NCBI RefSeq assembly: GCF_003096075.1
Contig: NZ_CP015449.1
Location: 248,001 to 312,000 of the forward strand
Reading direction: 5' to 3'
Length of the DNA stretch: 64,000 bases
Source of the DNA: Dietzia lutea
Lineage (GTDB): Bacteria; Actinomycetota; Actinomycetes; Mycobacteriales; Mycobacteriaceae
The notes under the pieces were generated by a model. It did not search any database. It was not told the origin of the DNA and worked only from the letters and a program-made list of their open reading frames with translations. Made by a program: the position numbers and the translations under genes. Positions 34,279 through 42,761 of this stretch are shown here, piece by piece; within the stretch, counting starts at the first letter, position 1; each line of letters starts with the position of its first letter.

Positions 34279-35744
34279 TCGTCGGCCTTGACCTCGCGGG
34301 CCTCGTCGGCCACGGCCTGGTGCGTCATCGGGTCGGAGCCGTCCCAGGCTGTGACGTTGCGGGCCCGCGGCAGGTCGTCGCGATGGAACACCGGGTTGTG
34401 GCCCTTGGCCTTCTGCTGCAGGTAGTGACGCAGCAGCGCCACGGCGAGCCCGCTCAGCGGGAGGATCGCGATGAGGTTGATGGTGGCCATGAAGCCCATG
34501 AACAGATCGGCCAGGCCCCACACGAGGTCGACCGAACCGAGGGCGCCGCCGAACACCGCCAGCAGGACGAGCGCGCGGAAGACGTTGATCGATCGCGGGC
34601 TGTCGCGCAGGAAGTTGATGTTGGCCTCGCCGTAGTACGAGTTGCCGAGGATCGACGAGAAGGCCAGGAAGAAGATGACCACCATGAGGAACGGCACGCC
34701 CCACTCGCCGACCTGCGACGCGAGCGAGTCCTGCGTGAGCGTGATGCCCTCGCGGTCACCACCGAACTCGGGGTCGGCCAGCAGGATGATGAACGCGGTC
34801 GCCGAGCACACGACGAGGGTGTCGAAGTACACGCCGAGCGACTGGACCAGGCCCTGCTTGACGGGGTGGGAGACCGAGGCGGTCGCCGCAGCGTTGGGGA
34901 CCGAGCCCATGCCGGCCTCGTTGGAGAAGAGACCGCGGCGCATGCCCTGCATGAGCGCCGCGCCGATGGCGGCGCCGGCGATCTCGCGGAACCCGAGCGC
35001 GTGGCCCACGATGAGGCCGATCATGTCGGGGACCTCGGTGATGTTGATGGCGACGACGATGAGGGCGACGACGACGTAGGCCGCGGCCATGACCGGGACC
35101 AGGATCTCGGTGACCGCGGACAGGCGGCGGACGCCACCGAAGATGACGAGGCCCGTCACGACCGCCAGCCCCAGGCCGATGACGACGCCGGCCCCGGTGC
35201 CCTGGAGGTCGAACTGGTTGCGGACGGACTCGGAGATCGAGTTGGCCTGGACGGCGTTGAACACGAAGCCGTAGGTCACGGTGATGATCACCGCGAACAC
35301 CACGGCCACCGGCTTCCAGCCCAGCCCGTCGCGGATGTAGTAGGCGGGGCCGCCGACGTAGGAGTCCTTGCCCTTCACCTTGTACAGCTGGGCGAGCGTC
35401 GACTCGATGAACGCGGTCGCGCCACCGATGATGGCGATCAGCCACATCCAGAACACCGCGCCGGGCCCGCCGACGGTGATGGCGATGGCCACGCCCGCGA
35501 CGTTGCCGGTGCCGACCCGGGACGCCGCTGAGATGGTGAAGGCACGGAAGGCGGAGATGCCCTTCTTGCCCTCGTCGATGTCGGAGGGTTTCTCGGTGAT
35601 GGTCCGCAGCATCTCCGGGAACAGCCGGATCTGGACGATCAGCGTGGTGACGGAGAAGTACAGGCCGGCGATCACCAGGAGGGCGATGACGCCGTACCAG
35701 TAGACGTCGTTGACGCTCGCGACGAGCTCGGTGAGTTGGGTCAC
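34275..35744 (-). CDS. AGCS-family sodium:alanine/glycine symporter
   Basis: A 489-aa transporter with about 11 membrane segments. The AGCS signature appears as FWMWLIAIIGGATAFIESTLAQLYKVK, VGGPAYYIRDGLGWKP and LMQGMRRGLFSNEAGMGSVPNAAATA. It imports alanine, glycine or a related amino acid with sodium. The GTG start lies 6 bases after a TAGTGT -10 box (35751-35756), so the mRNA is probably leaderless. Cotranscription with the adenosine-deaminase-like gene is odd, because AGCS substrates are amino acids. Confidence 0.9.
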   Translation of the reverse strand: MTQLTELVASVNDVYWYGVIALLVIAGLYFSVTTLIVQIRLFPEMLRTITEKPSDIDEGKKGISAFRAFTISAASRVGTGNVAGVAIAITVGGPGAVFWMWLIAIIGGATAFIESTLAQLYKVKGKDSYVGGPAYYIRDGLGWKPVAVVFAVIITVTYGFVFNAVQANSISESVRNQFDLQGTGAGVVIGLGLAVVTGLVIFGGVRRLSAVTEILVPVMAAAYVVVALIVVAINITEVPDMIGLIVGHALGFREIAGAAIGAALMQGMRRGLFSNEAGMGSVPNAAATASVSHPVKQGLVQSLGVYFDTLVVCSATAFIILLADPEFGGDREGITLTQDSLASQVGEWGVPFLMVVIFFLAFSSILGNSYYGEANINFLRDSPRSINVFRALVLLAVFGGALGSVDLVWGLADLFMGFMATINLIAILPLSGLAVALLRHYLQQKAKGHNPVFHRDDLPRARNVTAWDGSDPMTHQAVADEAREVKADE

Positions 35745-35797
35745 GGGTAGACACTAACGGATGGGGCCCCGGTCACCTGACCTCCTAGGCTGTGGGA

Positions 35798-36724
35798 GTG
35801 ACTGATGCGGGACCGAGACATACGAGCGTCGGCGCGGCGACGCTGGAGCCCACTGCCCCCGACGTCGCCCTGATCTTCGAGGGCGGTGGCATGCGGGCGG
35901 TCCACACCGCGGGCGTCGTCGAGACGCTGATCGAGGCGGGGATCCACGCCGGTCTGGTCGCCGGGATCTCGGCCGGGGCGTCCCACCTCGCCAACTACAT
36001 CTCCCGCGACGCGGTGCGTGCCCGGAAGAGTTTCGTGGAGATGGCCGCGGACCCGAACTTCGGGGACTGGCGCAGTTTCGCGCGCGGCAAGGGGCTGTTC
36101 AACGCCGAGTACATCTACGAGCAGGCCGGGTTGCCGGACCAGGTGCTGCCGTATGACTTCGAGACGTTCGAAGCCAGCGGAACCGCTGCGCGCATCGGGA
36201 CGTTCCGCTGCTCGGATGGCGAGACGGTCTTCTGGACCGAGGACGACGTCGAGACGATGGCCGACCTGATGCGGATGGTGCGGTCGTCGTCGACCATGCC
36301 GGTGTGGATGCCGCCCGTGCTCATCGACGGCGAGTACTACGTCGACGGCGCCCTGGGCCACGACGGCGGGATCCCGTTGTCGGCGGCGCGCGAGGCGGGG
36401 TTCGAGAAGTTACTGGTCGTGCTCACCCAGCCGAAGGGGTACCGGAAGATCCCGCCCCGCCGACTGACGCCGTTCTATCGCTCGTACTTCCGCCGCTTCC
36501 CGGCGGTGGGGGAGGCGCTCCTGCACCGCTGGGCGCTGTACAACGAGACGCTCGACGAGATCGAGGCGTTGGAGGAGTCCGGCGACGCGCTGATCTTCCG
36601 CCCGGAGCGGGTGATGATCAGGAGCTACGAGCGCCGGGTCGACCGGCTCGCCGAGGCGTACGTCTCGGGACGCGAACAGGCCCGCCGCGAGGTCGACGCC
36701 TGGCGGGAGTTCTGCGGACTCTGA
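35798..36724 (+). CDS. Patatin-like phospholipase
   Basis: A 308-aa alpha/beta hydrolase of the patatin/RssA type. The oxyanion loop EGGGMRAVHTAGV near residue 30, nucleophile motif GISAG (Ser near 57) and catalytic Asp in YVDGALGHDGG near 184 are all present. It should hydrolyse acyl chains of phospholipids or other lipids in the cytosol; there is no signal peptide. GTG 35798 was chosen over GTG 35792 because a TAGGCT -10 box ends exactly 6 bases before it (leaderless start). Only about 50 bases separate it from the divergent symporter gene. Confidence 0.88.
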   Translation: MTDAGPRHTSVGAATLEPTAPDVALIFEGGGMRAVHTAGVVETLIEAGIHAGLVAGISAGASHLANYISRDAVRARKSFVEMAADPNFGDWRSFARGKGLFNAEYIYEQAGLPDQVLPYDFETFEASGTAARIGTFRCSDGETVFWTEDDVETMADLMRMVRSSSTMPVWMPPVLIDGEYYVDGALGHDGGIPLSAAREAGFEKLLVVLTQPKGYRKIPPRRLTPFYRSYFRRFPAVGEALLHRWALYNETLDEIEALEESGDALIFRPERVMIRSYERRVDRLAEAYVSGREQARREVDAWREFCGL

Positions 36725-36769
36725 GCAGGCAGGCCCCCGCCGATCCGGACGTACCCCGAAATGCGCGAC

Positions 36770-36800
36770 GCCGCGGTCGTGTTCAGGGCACGACCGCGGC
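36770..36800. terminator. 12-bp perfect hairpin between convergent genes
   Basis: GCCGCGGTCGTG pairs exactly with its complement across a 7-base loop, between the end of the patatin gene and the end of the convergent small acidic peptide gene. It probably terminates both. No T-run follows. Confidence 0.7.
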
Positions 36801-36820
36801 GAAGCGGGAAGGGGTGTGGC

Positions 36821-36982
36821 TCAGGAGCCGAAGAGCTCAGCGCCGCCGCCCAGGGTGGCCAGCACGTACGCGGGCAGACGCAACAACCCGTCGATCGCGG
36901 CGGAGCCGAACTCCGCCGGGACGAGTTCGGCCGACCCGTCGGCGACGCCGTACCAGAAGTCAGAGAAGGAGCCCGTGTCCAT
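36821..36982 (-). CDS. 53-aa acidic amphipathic peptide, porin-like in character
   Basis: The peptide starts MDTGSFSDFWYGVADGSAEL and ends GGGAELFGS. It has seven acidic residues and one Arg, no cysteines, no signal peptide and a short hydrophobic helix (LPAYVLATLGGG). AAAGGA lies 6 bases upstream of the ATG, a 12-bp hairpin follows the stop, and the 5' region is long and comparatively AT-rich, so it is probably a real, well-expressed gene. Size, acidity and lack of a signal resemble the tiny PorA/PorH cell-wall channel proteins of Corynebacterium, but I see no clear sequence match. Confidence 0.65.
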   Translation of the reverse strand: MDTGSFSDFWYGVADGSAELVPAEFGSAAIDGLLRLPAYVLATLGGGAELFGS

Positions 36983-37361
36983 ATCGTGTCCTTTCGACGA
37001 GACGCCCACGGTCTGTGGGGCTACACCACCAGAAGCTAAGACCGGCCTGAGTGCTCTGCCACCGCGGACCTCACGGATTCCCCTGCGCGTGTGCCGGCTA
37101 AGGAAATTGCGAACTGTCAACCTGCTGAATGACGAGTTCGTGAAAAATCGGACACGCTAGCTAACTTCGCTCAATTCGGGCAAGCGGGTACACGCCGGAT
37201 CAGCGACAGGTGGCTTCTCATGCGGATCGGGCTACAGGAAGCGATCCCCGCAATTCGCCTCGCAGATGCCTCTTGTGGTGTCGATCACGTGCACGTAGAA
37301 TAGAACACGTATTCGAGACGAGTCGCGGCATCGCCGCACAGTCGACCACGGGGGGTGGGGC
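36983..37361. other. 379-base divergent promoter region
   Basis: Lies between the small acidic peptide gene and the first 13E12 gene. It is noticeably richer in A and T than its surroundings around 37100-37200 and contains a LexA-like box with an overlapping -10 hexamer near its right end. No coding sequence was recognised. Confidence 0.6.
37299..37314 (+). promoter_or_regulatory. LexA/SOS-box-like palindrome upstream of a 13E12 gene
   Basis: TAGAACACGTATTCGA matches the actinobacterial SOS box TCGAAC-N4-GTTCGA at 14 of the expected symmetric positions, with one change in each arm. A TAGAAT -10 hexamer (37294-37299) abuts it, so LexA would cover the core promoter. The gene begins 48 bases downstream. 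Confidence 0.6.
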
Positions 37362-39284
37362 ATGGACGGCGACACCGGGCGCACGACCGGCGGCCCCGCG
37401 TCCCCTTCCGGCTCTGCTGACTCGTTCGGCTCTGCCGACTCGTCCGGCCCTGCCGGCCCGTCCGCTGACGGCGCTGCGGCGGCGTTGACGGGCTTGACGG
37501 CGGCGGCGCGGGAGGGGTGGGCGGCGGAGAACCGCGCGGCCGCGCAGCGTCTGGTCGCCTGCTACGCGCTGGTGCAGGAATGTTGGCGCGAGTACGGGCA
37601 CGGTATCGACGGCAGCCACGAGGCCCGCCCCGGCCACGCTGTTGTCGATGGCCTTGTCGCCGCGGCCGGGTATGTGGTGGCGGCGATGTCCATCTCCGCT
37701 AGGCGCGCGGAGAAGATGCTGTCCTTCTCGTGGGAGCTGCACACCCGTTACCCGGCGATCCTGGAGGCGATGGCCGCCGGCCTGATGGAACAACGCGTCG
37801 CCGAACTGCTGGCCCGGCAGATGTCCACCGTCCGCGGCGATGTTCTTGAGCAGATCCAGCGCCAGGTCGTCGAGGACTACCTGGGCGGTGTCGCCGCCGG
37901 TGTCCGTCTGGGCGACAAGGCCCTGCGCGATGAGATCGATGCCGTCATCGGCCGCCACGACCCCGACGCCATCCGCCTACGCAAAGAAGACGCCAGCCGC
38001 ACTCGCGGCGTGCGCATCGGCAAAGGCGTCGACGGCATGTCCAGCGTCTCCGCGTTGTTGGCGACCGAGGAGGCCGCCGTGCTGGCCGAGGCCCTGGATC
38101 AGCGGGTCGCCGAACACGACGCCGCCGACGCAGGCGCAGCCGCCGCCCAGGCCGCCGCCCAGGCCGCGGCGCGGGACGCCGACCCCGACACCGACCCGGA
38201 CGCCCCGACCGAACCCGAGCCGCACTACTCCAAGGGCGAACGCCGCGCCGACGCCCTGATGTCCCTGATCTGCGGCGACACCCCCACCCAGCCCAACACC
38301 ACTCCCGGCAACACCGACACCGACGGTGACGCCGGCCCGGGCGGCCCGAGCGCCCCCACCGGCGGCAGCGGCAATGGCGGCGGTCAGGCTCCGGTGTTGC
38401 GGCCGAAGGTCACCGTCATCGCCACCGGCGACAACGGCCGCGACGAACACGGCGCGCGAGTGGAGTTCACCCGCACCGGCGAGGCCGCCCTACAGACCCT
38501 GCTGGAGATGCTCGCCACCTCAGATGGCGCCTCTTTCGAGCAGGTCGACCCCCGCATCGGCGCCGCCGACGACACCAGCGCCGCCCTGAAATACCGGCCC
38601 GGCGCCGAGTTGGCGCGCCGGGTCCGGCTCCGCGACGGCACCTGCCGCCACCCCGGATGCGCGGTCCCCGCCGACGACTGCGACCTGGATCATGTCGTGC
38701 CGTTCAACCACGCCGACCCCGCCAGCGGCGGCCACACAGTCGAGGCCAACCTGGTGAGCCAGTGCCGGCGCCACCACCGGTTCAAAACCTTCTCCGACTG
38801 GACCTACCAACTCCAACCCGACGGCACCCTGATCGTGACCACCCCCGACGGCACCACCATGCTCACCCGACCCGACGGCCCCCTGGCCCAATACCGGCGC
38901 GAGCACCAACGCGACGAAGCCGACGCCTGGGCACGTCAACAACGCCGCAACCCCGCCCCCGTCTTCGGCGTCGGGATCCTCGACGAGGCGACCTACTTCG
39001 CCCGCCGCGCCCAACGCCTGGCCCGCGAACGCGCCCGGGCCGCCGCCCGCAACGCAGCCGAGGCCCGCGCCGCGACCTCGCCGCCACCCGACACCGGGGA
39101 CACGCCCGCCGACACCACCCCAGGCCCGGACTCGGCCTCGGCCCCGCGCGAACGGCTGACCCCCGCCGCGGCCAGCCGCTGGTGGGAACGCAACAAACCC
39201 CCCGACAGCGCCCTGGAAAAAGCCATCCTCCACGCCCTGCATGAGCACCTCGACGAACTCCTCCAACCGCCGCCACCCTTCTGA
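37362..39284 (+). CDS. 13E12-family protein: DUF222 domain with C-terminal HNH endonuclease
   Basis: A 640-aa protein. Residues 1-40 are low-complexity Ser/Ala/Gly. The DUF222 region runs about 45-390 (WAAENRAAAQRLVACYALVQ, VAAMSISARRAEKML, VAELLARQMSTVRGDVLEQI) with a Pro/Asp/Ala-rich insertion near 260-340. The HNH nuclease is at 420-480: CRHPGCAVPADDCDLDHVVPF and a following QCRRHHRFK. A charged Arg/Ala tail follows. HNH domains nick or cut DNA; the role of 13E12 proteins is not established. GGGGGGTGGGG precedes the ATG. The LexA-like box upstream suggests DNA-damage induction. A second family member is at 51429. Confidence 0.85.
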   Translation: MDGDTGRTTGGPASPSGSADSFGSADSSGPAGPSADGAAAALTGLTAAAREGWAAENRAAAQRLVACYALVQECWREYGHGIDGSHEARPGHAVVDGLVAAAGYVVAAMSISARRAEKMLSFSWELHTRYPAILEAMAAGLMEQRVAELLARQMSTVRGDVLEQIQRQVVEDYLGGVAAGVRLGDKALRDEIDAVIGRHDPDAIRLRKEDASRTRGVRIGKGVDGMSSVSALLATEEAAVLAEALDQRVAEHDAADAGAAAAQAAAQAAARDADPDTDPDAPTEPEPHYSKGERRADALMSLICGDTPTQPNTTPGNTDTDGDAGPGGPSAPTGGSGNGGGQAPVLRPKVTVIATGDNGRDEHGARVEFTRTGEAALQTLLEMLATSDGASFEQVDPRIGAADDTSAALKYRPGAELARRVRLRDGTCRHPGCAVPADDCDLDHVVPFNHADPASGGHTVEANLVSQCRRHHRFKTFSDWTYQLQPDGTLIVTTPDGTTMLTRPDGPLAQYRREHQRDEADAWARQQRRNPAPVFGVGILDEATYFARRAQRLARERARAAARNAAEARAATSPPPDTGDTPADTTPGPDSASAPRERLTPAAASRWWERNKPPDSALEKAILHALHEHLDELLQPPPPF

Positions 39285-39378
39285 GAGCGCTCTTCTCGGG
39301 CGGCGCGGGCCCGGGCGCGGCGCGGGCGAGGAGACTTCGGGGTGGCGAGAGCGCTCGATCCGGTTAGGACACCCTTGT

Positions 39379-39394
39379 TAGACAGACCAGTCTG
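39379..39394 (+). promoter_or_regulatory. McbR-like operator upstream of the sulfate-assimilation operon
   Basis: TAGAC-N6-GTCTG differs by one base from the TAGAC-N6-GTCTA motif of the corynebacterial sulfur regulator McbR. The same bases include a perfect ACAGAC-CA-GTCTGT palindrome. It lies just upstream of the -10 box of sirA, in a repressor position. Confidence 0.55.
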
Positions 39395-39401
39395 TTCTGA
39401 C

Positions 39402-39407
39402 TATCCT
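39402..39407 (+). promoter_or_regulatory. -10 box of sirA, leaderless start
   Basis: TATCCT ends 7 bases before the sirA ATG, placing the transcription start at or next to the A of the start codon. Confidence 0.5.
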
Positions 39408-39414
39408 CGCCGCC

Positions 39415-41109
39415 ATGACCGATACTGCAGCCGCCCCCCGCACCGCTCGTCCCGCGCGCGCGGCCAAGCCACAGGGGCAGTGGAAGATCGACGGCAAGCT
39501 CACGCTCAACCACAACGAGCAGTTCAAGCTCGAGGACGACGCCCTCAACGTGCGTCAGCGCATCCTGGACACGTACTCCAAGGAGGGCTTCGGCTCGATT
39601 TCGGGCGACGACCTGTCCGGGCGTATGCGCTGGTGGGGCTTGTACACGCAGCGTAAGCAGGGCCTCGACGGCTCCCGCACCTCGAAGCTCGAGGCCGACG
39701 AGCTGCAGGACGAGTACTTCATGATGCGGGTCCGCACCGACGGCGGCGCGGTCACCACCGACCAGCTGCGCGTCCTGGCCAGCATCTCCACCGACTTCGC
39801 CCGCGGCACGGCCGACATCTCCGACCGGCAGAACATCCAGTACCACTGGATCGCCATCGAGGACGTCCCCACCATCTGGCAGCGGCTGGAGGACGTGGGC
39901 ATCGACACCGTCGAGGCGTGCGGCGACTGCCCCCGCGTCATCCTCGGCAGCCCCGTCGCCGGCGTCGCGGAGGACGAGATCCTCGACCCCACCCCGGTGA
40001 TCGAGGAGATCAAGGCCAAGTACATCGGGACGCCCGAGTTCTCGAACCTGCCGCGCAAGTTCAAGTCCGCCATCACCGGCCACCCGAGCCTCGACGTGGT
40101 CCACGAGATCAACGACATCTCGCTGGTCGGCGTCGAGCACCCCGAGCTCGGCCCCGGTTACGACCTCTGGGTCGGCGGCGGCCTGTCGACCAACCCCCAG
40201 CTGGCGACGCGCATCGGCGTGTTCGTCCGCCAGGAGGAGGCGGCGGAAGTGTGGGCCGGCGTGGTGGGCATCTTCCGCGACTACGGCTACCGCCGCATGC
40301 GCACCCGCGCCCGCCTGAAGTTCCTCATCAAGGACTGGGGAGCCGAGAAGTTCCGCCAGGTCCTGCAGGATGAGTACCTCGGCCGCGAGCTCCCCGACGG
40401 CCCGGCGCCCGAGCGTGGCGTCGGCTCCGGCGACCACGTGGGCGTCTACGAGCAGAAGGACGGCCGCTTCTACGTGGGCGCCGCCCCGACCGTCGGCCGC
40501 GTCGGCGGCGAGAAGCTCGCGCAGGTCGCCGACCTCGCCGAGGCCGCCGGGTCGCACCGCGTGCGCTTCACCCCGCACCAGAAGCTGCTCGTGCTGGACG
40601 TCGAGCCGGACAAGGTCGACCAGCTGGTCGAGGGCCTTGCCGAGATCGGGTTGCACGCCCGCCCGAGCTCGTTCCGCCGCGCCACCATGGCGTGCACCGG
40701 CATCGAGTTCTGCAAGCTCGCCTTCGTCGACACCAAGGACACCGCCACCTCGCTGGTGGACGAGCTCGAGCGCCGCTTCGCCGACGACGCGCCGCTGCGC
40801 ACGCCGCTGTCGATCCACCTCAACGGCTGCCCCAACAGCTGCGCCCGCATCCAGACCGCCGACATCGGCCTCAAGGGCCAGCTCCTCGACGGCGACACCC
40901 CCGGTTTCCAGGTCCACCTGGGCGGCGGGTTGGCGTCGGAGGACCAGGAGTCCGGCGGCCTCGGTCGCACCGTCCGCGGGCTGCGCGTGCCGTCCGCGGA
41001 ACTGCCCAACTACGTCGAACGCGTGATCCGCAACTACATGGAGACCGGTGAGAACGGCGAGACCTTCGCCGAGTGGGCTCACCGGGTGGACGAGGAGGTC
41101 CTCGTATGA
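39415..41109 (+). CDS. sirA: Assimilatory sulfite reductase (siroheme, ferredoxin-type)
   Basis: A 564-aa nitrite/sulfite reductase hemoprotein that reduces sulfite to sulfide with siroheme and a 4Fe-4S cluster. The cluster cysteines are visible as CTGIEFCKLAF (427, 433) and NGCPNSCARIQ (about 472, 476). Other family blocks are SGDDLSGRMRWWGLYTQRKQG, SDRQNIQYHWI and RVRFTPHQKLLVLDV. Length and the APS reductase gene overlapping it (ATGA) support sulfite over nitrite as substrate. It is probably transcribed as a leaderless mRNA and controlled by the McbR-like site. Confidence 0.92.
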   Translation: MTDTAAAPRTARPARAAKPQGQWKIDGKLTLNHNEQFKLEDDALNVRQRILDTYSKEGFGSISGDDLSGRMRWWGLYTQRKQGLDGSRTSKLEADELQDEYFMMRVRTDGGAVTTDQLRVLASISTDFARGTADISDRQNIQYHWIAIEDVPTIWQRLEDVGIDTVEACGDCPRVILGSPVAGVAEDEILDPTPVIEEIKAKYIGTPEFSNLPRKFKSAITGHPSLDVVHEINDISLVGVEHPELGPGYDLWVGGGLSTNPQLATRIGVFVRQEEAAEVWAGVVGIFRDYGYRRMRTRARLKFLIKDWGAEKFRQVLQDEYLGRELPDGPAPERGVGSGDHVGVYEQKDGRFYVGAAPTVGRVGGEKLAQVADLAEAAGSHRVRFTPHQKLLVLDVEPDKVDQLVEGLAEIGLHARPSSFRRATMACTGIEFCKLAFVDTKDTATSLVDELERRFADDAPLRTPLSIHLNGCPNSCARIQTADIGLKGQLLDGDTPGFQVHLGGGLASEDQESGGLGRTVRGLRVPSAELPNYVERVIRNYMETGENGETFAEWAHRVDEEVLV

Positions 41110-41888
41110 CCGCTGTGAGCCTGGAACTGCTGCCCCGCAGCACCGTCCTCACCCCCGGCCCCGGCCGCAAGCGCACGACCGAGGAGCTCAAGGCCATCGC
41201 CGAGGAGGCCGGCCGCCGCTTCGACGACCGCGGCCTCTACGGCAACCACGGCGAGATCGACCCGGCCGAGGTCCTGGCCTGGGCGGGGGAGACCTTCGGT
41301 GACGCGCTCGCGGTGGCGTGCTCCATGGCCAACACGGTCGTGCCCGAGATGACCGCGCAGTACGCCCCCGGCGTGGACGTGTTGTTCCTCGACACCAGCT
41401 ACCACTTCCCCGAGACGGTCGGCGTCCGCGACGCGCTCGCCGCCACGCCCGGCCTCAACGTGGTGGACGTGCGCAGCCCCGCGACCCGCGAGGAGCACGA
41501 GGCCGCCCTCGGCCCGCGCCCCTACGAGACCGACCCCGAGATGTGCTGCCGCCTGCGCAAGGTCGAGCCGCTCGACGCCGCCCTGTCCGGGTACGAGGCG
41601 TGGATCACCGGCCTGCGCCGCGTGGACACCGACCACCGGGCCGGCGCGGCCATGGTCGAGTGGGACGAGAAGCACTCCATGATCAAGATCAACCCGCTGG
41701 TCGCGTGGACCATGGAGCGCGTCCACGATTACGCCGCCGAGCACGGCTGCCTGCTCAACCCGCTGCTCGACGACGGCTACCCGTCGATCGGCTGCGAGCC
41801 CTGCACCCGCCGCGTCGAGGCCGGCGCCGACCCGCGGTCCGGCCGCTGGGCGGGCTCGTCCAAGACCGAGTGCGGCATCCACCTGTGA
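41106..41888 (+). CDS. cysH: Adenylylsulfate (APS/PAPS) reductase CysH
   Basis: A 260-aa thioredoxin-dependent reductase forming sulfite. The paired cysteines of the iron-sulfur form are all present: PEMCCRLRKVEPL near 146, IGCEPCTRRV near 229, and the C-terminal catalytic SSKTECGIHL. Four cluster cysteines (CC...CxxC) indicate the APS-specific bacterial type. PAPS is unlikely. Substrate loop VACSMANTVVPEM and LDTSYHFPETV are recognisable. It overlaps the genes on both sides by 4 bases, so sirA, cysH and the next gene form one coupled operon. No sulfate adenylyltransferase is in the window. Confidence 0.93.
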   Translation: MTAVSLELLPRSTVLTPGPGRKRTTEELKAIAEEAGRRFDDRGLYGNHGEIDPAEVLAWAGETFGDALAVACSMANTVVPEMTAQYAPGVDVLFLDTSYHFPETVGVRDALAATPGLNVVDVRSPATREEHEAALGPRPYETDPEMCCRLRKVEPLDAALSGYEAWITGLRRVDTDHRAGAAMVEWDEKHSMIKINPLVAWTMERVHDYAAEHGCLLNPLLDDGYPSIGCEPCTRRVEAGADPRSGRWAGSSKTECGIHL

Positions 41889-42751
41889 CCATCGCCGTCG
41901 CCGTGAACGCCCCGGCGCCCACCCAGGCTCCCGTGCTGGACGGGCTCCCGCTCACGGTGGGCCTGGCCGGGCGCGAGGTGCTGCTCGTCGGGGCGGGACC
42001 CGTCTCGGCCCGCCGGGCGGCGACGTTCCTCGAGGCCGGCGCTCTCGTCCGGGTGGTGGCCCCGCGCGTCGACCCGGCGATGGCCGACCTCGCGGAGCGG
42101 GCGGGTGGCGACCTCGTCGTCGTCGCCAGGCCCTTCACCCCCGCCGACCTGGACAGTCCCTGGATGGTGCACGTCGCCACCGGCGACCCACGGGTCGACG
42201 CGGAGGTCGCCGCCCTGTGCGAGCAGCGGCGGATCTGGTGCGTCACCGCCGGTGACTCCGCACTCGGCTCGGCGCGGGTGCCCGCCCGCACGGCCGTCGC
42301 GACGCCCGCCGGCACGGTGCGCATCGCCGTCGATTCGGGTGACCCGCGCCGGTCGGTGCGGGTCGGGCGCCATGTCGCGCGCTCCCTGGCCACCGCGCCC
42401 GCCGGCCTGCGTGCGCGCCGCCGCCCGGCCACCGGGTGGGTCGCGCTGGTCGGCGGCAGCGGCGACGGCGACCTGCTCACCGTCCGTGCGCGGCGCCTCA
42501 TCCACACCGCGGACGTGCTGGTCGTGGACGGAGCGGCCGACGCCGCGCTGGTGGCGGAGCTCGACGACGACGTCGAGGTACTCGAAGCCGCCGCCGACCT
42601 GCCCGCCGCCCGCGTGGCGGAAATGGTGGCGACACGGTACGCGGCGGGGCACGGGGTCGTGCGGATCGCCGCGTCGGCCACTCTGGCCGATCGGGCCCGC
42701 GAGCTCGAGGCCGGCGGAGTGGAGTTCGAGGTCGTGCCGGGCGTGGTGTGA
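41885..42751 (+). CDS. CysG-like precorrin-2 dehydrogenase with truncated methyltransferase domain
   Basis: A 288-aa protein. Residues 20-165 form the NAD-binding precorrin-2 dehydrogenase/siroheme synthase domain, with VLLVGAGPVSARRAATFLEAGA at 33-53 and RIWCVTAGD further on. From about 183 a uroporphyrinogen-III methyltransferase start is seen (GWVALVGGSGDGDLLTVRARRLIHTADVLVVDG), but it stops after about 100 residues at FEVVPGVV, the point where full enzymes (about 240 aa) continue. The PGxGDP SAM motif is also degraded. It should supply sirohydrochlorin but not methylate uroporphyrinogen, so another SUMT must exist elsewhere. GTGA overlap with cysH. Confidence 0.8.
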   Translation: MTIAVAVNAPAPTQAPVLDGLPLTVGLAGREVLLVGAGPVSARRAATFLEAGALVRVVAPRVDPAMADLAERAGGDLVVVARPFTPADLDSPWMVHVATGDPRVDAEVAALCEQRRIWCVTAGDSALGSARVPARTAVATPAGTVRIAVDSGDPRRSVRVGRHVARSLATAPAGLRARRRPATGWVALVGGSGDGDLLTVRARRLIHTADVLVVDGAADAALVAELDDDVEVLEAAADLPAARVAEMVATRYAAGHGVVRIAASATLADRARELEAGGVEFEVVPGVV

Positions 42752-42761
42752 CAGGGCCGGC

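Noticed and set aside
39285-39360. AGAGCGCTC repeats as a terminator after the first 13E12 gene
   Set aside because: Two short copies of the palindrome are present but the possible stem is weak and has no T-run, so I did not call a terminator.
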